Of a DNA stretch of 59,663 bases, positions 56,923-59,663 are shown piece by piece. This DNA comes from a virus: positions 1 to 59,663 of IMG/VR virus record IMGVR_UViG_3300048905_000040; one strand, 5' to 3'. Positions within the stretch are counted from its first letter, which is position 1. Each line of letters begins with the position of its first letter. A program made the translations under genes and the position numbers. A model generated the notes under the pieces. It was not told the DNA's origin. It made no database searches and saw nothing but the letters and a program-made list of their open reading frames with translations.

Positions 56923-57506
56923 ACCCCCCGTTGATTCTCGCCGACTTCGAGCTGGCCGCCGCCACCCTGCGCGTACCGGTGGCCGCCATCCGCGCCTTTG
57001 CCGAAGTGGAATCGCGCGGCGCCGGCTTCTTGCCGGACGATCGGCCGGTGATTCTGTTCGAGCGCCATGTGTTCCGCCGCCAGCTGATCGCCCACGGCGC
57101 CAACCTGGCCACCGTCGCCGACCTGGAGCGCACCCGCCCCGACCTGTGCAACAAAACCCCGGGCGGCTACGGCGCCAGCTCCAAGGAATGGAATCGCATG
57201 GATGACGCGGTGAAGATCAATCGCGCGGCGGCGCTGGAGTCGGCCAGCTACGGCGCCTTCCAGGTGATGGGCTTCAACTGGAAGCGCTGCGGGTATGCCA
57301 GCGTGCAGGACTTCGTCAACGCCATGTTCAAGAGTTCGGCGGCGCACCTGGACAGCTTCGTACGCTACATCCAGTCCGACGCCAACCTGCTGAAGGCCTT
57401 GCGTGCGCAGGACTGGCCGATGGCCGCCCGACTGTATAACGGGGCGAACTTCCAGATTAACCACTACGACACCAAACTCGCCGAGGCCTTTGCCCGGTAC
57501 AGCTAA
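56919..57506 (+). CDS. Endolysin, N-acetylmuramidase family
   Basis: A 195-residue peptidoglycan hydrolase of the DUF3380/N-acetylmuramidase family. Conserved segments: IRAFAEVESRGAGFLPDDRP with the likely catalytic Glu in EVES, VILFERHVFRRQL, NKTPGGYGASSKEWNRMDDA, SASYGAFQVMGFNWKRCGY and ARLYNGANF. No signal peptide or SAR segment is visible, so it should depend on the holin. Compact single-domain form without a separate peptidoglycan-binding module. Confidence 0.92.
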   Translation: MNPPLILADFELAAATLRVPVAAIRAFAEVESRGAGFLPDDRPVILFERHVFRRQLIAHGANLATVADLERTRPDLCNKTPGGYGASSKEWNRMDDAVKINRAAALESASYGAFQVMGFNWKRCGYASVQDFVNAMFKSSAAHLDSFVRYIQSDANLLKALRAQDWPMAARLYNGANFQINHYDTKLAEAFARYS

Positions 57507-57518
57507 GGGGATGACAGC

Positions 57519-58055
57519 ATGGCGGACTGGCAAAAGATGTTGAGCGCGGTAGCTCCATGGATTGGTGCGGCGGCTACCGGGGGCGTACCGGCGCTGGTGG
57601 GCATGGCAGCGGTGCAAGTGGGCCAGGCCTTCGGCACGGACGTGAAAGCCACCACCGACGCCATCGCCCAGGCCATCGGTGGCGCGAGCCCTGACCAGCT
57701 GCTGGCGCTGAAGTCCGCCGACAATGACTTTGCCGCGAAGATGCAGGCGCTGGGCTTCCAGAATACCCAAGCCCTGGAGCAGATCGCCGCCAATGACCGT
57801 GACAGCGCGCGCAAGCGTCAAACAGCCATGGGTGACTGGACGCCTTCAATCATCAGCTTCCTGATCATCGCGGCCTTCTCGGCAGTGATGTACCTGTTCA
57901 TGACCCAAGAAATGCCCGAGCAGGGCGCGATGCGCGATTCCATGCTGATCATGATCGGCACCTTGGCCGCCGCGTTCACGCAGGTGACCAATTATTATCT
58001 CGGTTCCTCGGCGGGGAGTGCGGCCAAAACCGAGATCATGGGGCGCAGGCCGTGA
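57519..58055 (+). CDS. Second holin-like membrane protein (GTA-holin type)
   Basis: A 178-residue protein. It has a hydrophobic N-terminal part (SAVAPWIGAAATGGVPALVG), a helical middle (LKSADNDFAAKMQALGF ... IAANDRDSARKRQ), and two C-terminal membrane helices (IISFLIIAAFSAVMYLFM, MLIMIGTLAAAFTQVTNYYL). The NDRDSARKRQ ... P segment is typical of the 3-TM GTA-type holin family encoded after endolysins. It may regulate lysis or substitute for a spanin-linked function. No Rz/Rz1-type spanin genes are recognised. Confidence 0.75.
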   Translation: MADWQKMLSAVAPWIGAAATGGVPALVGMAAVQVGQAFGTDVKATTDAIAQAIGGASPDQLLALKSADNDFAAKMQALGFQNTQALEQIAANDRDSARKRQTAMGDWTPSIISFLIIAAFSAVMYLFMTQEMPEQGAMRDSMLIMIGTLAAAFTQVTNYYLGSSAGSAAKTEIMGRRP

Positions 58056-58519
58056 GTTCCTTCACGGCGTTCTCGGCGCCGTTGCTGATCCAATACGACC
58101 TGTCCGCCAGCCAGGCGCTGGGCGCGGATCACTGGCGGGTGGCCAAGGAATTCAAATACTTCATCGGTAGCGAAAACTCCCAGCGCTTTATCACTGTGCC
58201 GGCCGGCTACTTGACCGACGGCGCCAGCGTGCCGCGCGCCTTGTGGTCGATCATCCCGCCCTGGGGCGCCTACGGTCAGGCCGCCGTCGTGCATGACATC
58301 CTGTGTGAATACCTGTCGATCATGGTCGCCGGCAAGCTGACGCCGATCACGCGTGAGCGCGCCGATGAAATCTTTGCAGAAGCCATGACAGTGCTACAGG
58401 TGCCGTCGCATGACGTCGCCCTGATCAGTGAGGGGGTGAAACTCTATCGCCTGGCCAGCGGCGCCAGCGCCCCCACCAATCGGCCCGAAAAGCGCGCACT
58501 CGAAGCGAGTTGGGCATGA
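58052..58519 (+). CDS. DUF1353 protein
   Basis: A 155-residue protein, GTG start overlapping the previous TGA. FITVPAGYLTDGASVPRALW, AYGQAAVVHDILCEYL, ITRERADEIFAEAMTVL match DUF1353, a family found next to lysis genes in many phages. Conserved Asp-Gly-Ala-Ser and His-Asp pairs look like a metal or active site, but no activity is known to me. Confidence 0.88.
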   Translation: MSSFTAFSAPLLIQYDLSASQALGADHWRVAKEFKYFIGSENSQRFITVPAGYLTDGASVPRALWSIIPPWGAYGQAAVVHDILCEYLSIMVAGKLTPITRERADEIFAEAMTVLQVPSHDVALISEGVKLYRLASGASAPTNRPEKRALEASWA

Positions 58520-59061
58520 GCGGCTTCATCGATTACCGCGACTATCCCGAGCTGGTGCCGCTGGTGGACGGCCTGCGCACTCAATGGCAAGCCTTGCGCC
58601 AGGAAGCGCGCGCCGAGATAGGCGCCTTCATCAAGAGTCCCGAGGTCGATATTCAGGATGCCGACGACATCCGCCTGTTCATCCTGCCGCTGAAGTGGCA
58701 AGGGCAGACGGTGAATGCCGGGCATGGTTTGGCGTATGCCGAGGAAATACTTGATCGCGTACCGGTCACCGCTGAGGCCATTGCCAACCCGCTGGTGGTA
58801 TCGGTGATGTTCTCGCTGTCGGTGCCGGGCCTTGAGCTGATCCCGCACATCGACAACGAGGAATGGATCGGCGCCGTGTGGCGCATTCATATCGGGCTCG
58901 ATTGCCCGGACGGGTGCGGGCTGATGGTCGACGGCCAGGTGCAAACCTGGCAGGACGGTGAAGCGCTGATGTTCGACAGCGCGCGGGTAGAACACTCGGC
59001 GTGGAACCGAGGCGCCGCCCCGCGCTTGATACTGATCGTCGACGTTAAGCGATTGGCGTAG
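58516..59061 (+). CDS. Fe(II)/2-oxoglutarate dioxygenase, Asp/Asn-hydroxylase or LpxO-like
   Basis: A 181-residue protein of the aspartyl/asparaginyl beta-hydroxylase fold. Metal ligands are His111 and Asp113 in LIPHIDNEEW and His160 in SARVEHSAWN; Arg170 (APRLILIVD) would bind 2-oxoglutarate. WRIHIGLDCPDGCGLMVDGQ and FDSARVEH follow the family. The same fold includes LpxO, which hydroxylates lipid A acyl chains. Its place after the lysis genes suggests a substrate in the envelope, or modification of host or virion protein. The 3' end overlaps the convergent leftward gene by 17 bases. Confidence 0.85.
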   Translation: MSGFIDYRDYPELVPLVDGLRTQWQALRQEARAEIGAFIKSPEVDIQDADDIRLFILPLKWQGQTVNAGHGLAYAEEILDRVPVTAEAIANPLVVSVMFSLSVPGLELIPHIDNEEWIGAVWRIHIGLDCPDGCGLMVDGQVQTWQDGEALMFDSARVEHSAWNRGAAPRLILIVDVKRLA

Positions 59062-59663
59062 CGGCGCACGGCCCGCTGTGACCGGCCCGGCGTGAGCAGG
59101 TCCAGCCTCGTGGTGGTAACAGGCACTTGTGCGGTTCGGCGATGCTGTAAAAGAATACCTCGTCTTGCTCTAGCGAGTGCTCCCCGTTCATTTGCACGGC
59201 CGCGAACCACTTACCGTCCTTGAACAGCATGTACTGGCTCGCTTCGCCCTGCGCTTCCCAGGTTAGGCCGGGCACGGTTTGCGGTATAGGCTGAGCCATC
59301 ATTTCCCGTACCTCGGCGCTGATCGCGGTCAGGATTTCAGCGGCCATCGGGTTCTTGAACACCATGGTTGCGCCGTCGGTGGCGCGCTTTATTGGCGGCG
59401 GATCGATCAAGCCCAGGATGTGCATCAGCTGCTTGGTCGGCACGGCACGGTATTTCGGCAAGCTGCTACGGCAGTCCATAGGGAATGGCTGGCAGTCCGG
59501 GCACGGCGCCTCGCCCTGCTCGAAAGATTCCGGCGTCTGCCCGGTCGTATAGCTGATGACGCCGTGATCTTCGCAGGTGGCGCAGGTCGGAGGCTTGACC
59601 GGATGATCAACGAAGTAGCATTGCACCGCTGTGCGCATCTGCGTGAACACGGCGTCGCGCGCC
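59045..59663 (-). CDS. Zinc-finger-like hypothetical protein, C-terminal part (starts at 201 on the circle)
   Basis: The larger part of the 230-residue leftward protein whose ATG is at 201 after closing the circle. CATCEDHGVISY and CPDCQPFP form a four-Cys zinc site. The middle has a short helix pair (LMHILGLIDPP ... MAAEILTAISAEVREMM). The C-terminal domain (YMLFKDGKWFAAVQMNGEHS) ends with Cys-rich CLLPPRGWTCSRRAGHSGPC, maybe a second metal site. It converges with the dioxygenase gene. No family named; operon membership suggests a role in early DNA metabolism or host takeover. Confidence 0.75.
   Translation of the reverse strand, partial: ARDAVFTQMRTAVQCYFVDHPVKPPTCATCEDHGVISYTTGQTPESFEQGEAPCPDCQPFPMDCRSSLPKYRAVPTKQLMHILGLIDPPPIKRATDGATMVFKNPMAAEILTAISAEVREMMAQPIPQTVPGLTWEAQGEASQYMLFKDGKWFAAVQMNGEHSLEQDEVFFYSIAEPHKCLLPPRGWTCSRRAGHSGPCAATPIA
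59537..59663. repeat. Terminal direct repeat, right copy
   Basis: Identical to bases 1-127. Joining the copies gives a 59,536-bp circle and restores one uninterrupted leftward gene across the ends. Confidence 0.95.

Noticed and set aside
1-59663. CRISPR arrays, insertion sequences, rRNA genes
   Set aside because: No regularly spaced repeats, transposase-like frames or rRNA-like sequences were seen.

Overview
The window is an essentially complete genome of a tailed phage, most likely a podovirus of Pseudomonas or a close gammaproteobacterium. The last 127 bases repeat the first 127 exactly, so the unit genome is 59,536 bp and the sequence closes into a circle. GC is high and late third codon positions are strongly G/C. 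It has a P22-like portal, an N4-gp56/DUF4043-type capsid protein, no tape measure or tail tube, and one 3,546-residue virion polyprotein. This combination resembles the Bcep22/F116-type podoviruses. The host and relatives are inference from architecture and memory; no search was run.

Layout. (1) 1-4067, continuing leftward through the circle junction to 59045: leftward early operon with YqaJ/lambda-Exo-like nuclease, RecT annealing protein, a small DNA-binding protein, a coiled-coil protein, and small zinc-finger genes. (2) 4068-4945: immunity region with a CI-like repressor and a divergent AlpA-like protein. Two candidate 17-bp operators flank the repressor gene. (3) 4946-12610: rightward early genes: SSB, an RdgC-FtsK-gamma fusion, DUF1367, two cytosine-C5 methyltransferases each overprinted in the +1 frame by another ORF, a Ref-like nuclease, a RuvC-like resolvase, a structured RNA, and lambda-style replication genes (O-like initiator with an internal origin, DnaC-like loader). 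(4) 12814-16981: leftward operon of small unknown proteins. (5) 17155-21323: rightward operon of small unknowns. (6) 21375-21692: four tRNA genes (Asp, Met/Ile CAU, Thr, Asn), followed by about 660 nt of non-coding, highly structured sequence ending in a strong terminator. (7) 22389-45297: packaging and virion genes under a shared promoter-like word, including a Tad2-type anti-Thoeris protein, a CsrA-like protein and a methyltransferase/PP-loop fusion. (8) 45378-56018: giant polyprotein gene with a nested +1-frame gene at 49507-49896. (9) 56539-59061: lysis genes plus an Asp/Asn-hydroxylase/LpxO-like dioxygenase.

How it fits together. The repressor probably silences the leftward recombination operon and its own divergent promoter. 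Recombination and replication genes amplify DNA by a lambda-like route, with headful packaging by TerS/TerL likely. Repeats of TTCGATAATC(A/C)AACC precede terS, the capsid gene and the polyprotein gene and are probably late promoters. I recognise no integrase, attachment site or ParAB system, so despite the repressor the lysogenic mode, if any, may be extrachromosomal.

Most unusual elements: the large ornate RNA next to the tRNAs, three +1-frame overprinted genes (one inside the polyprotein gene), the RdgC-FtsK-gamma fusion, and the methyltransferase-PP-loop fusion in the virion operon.
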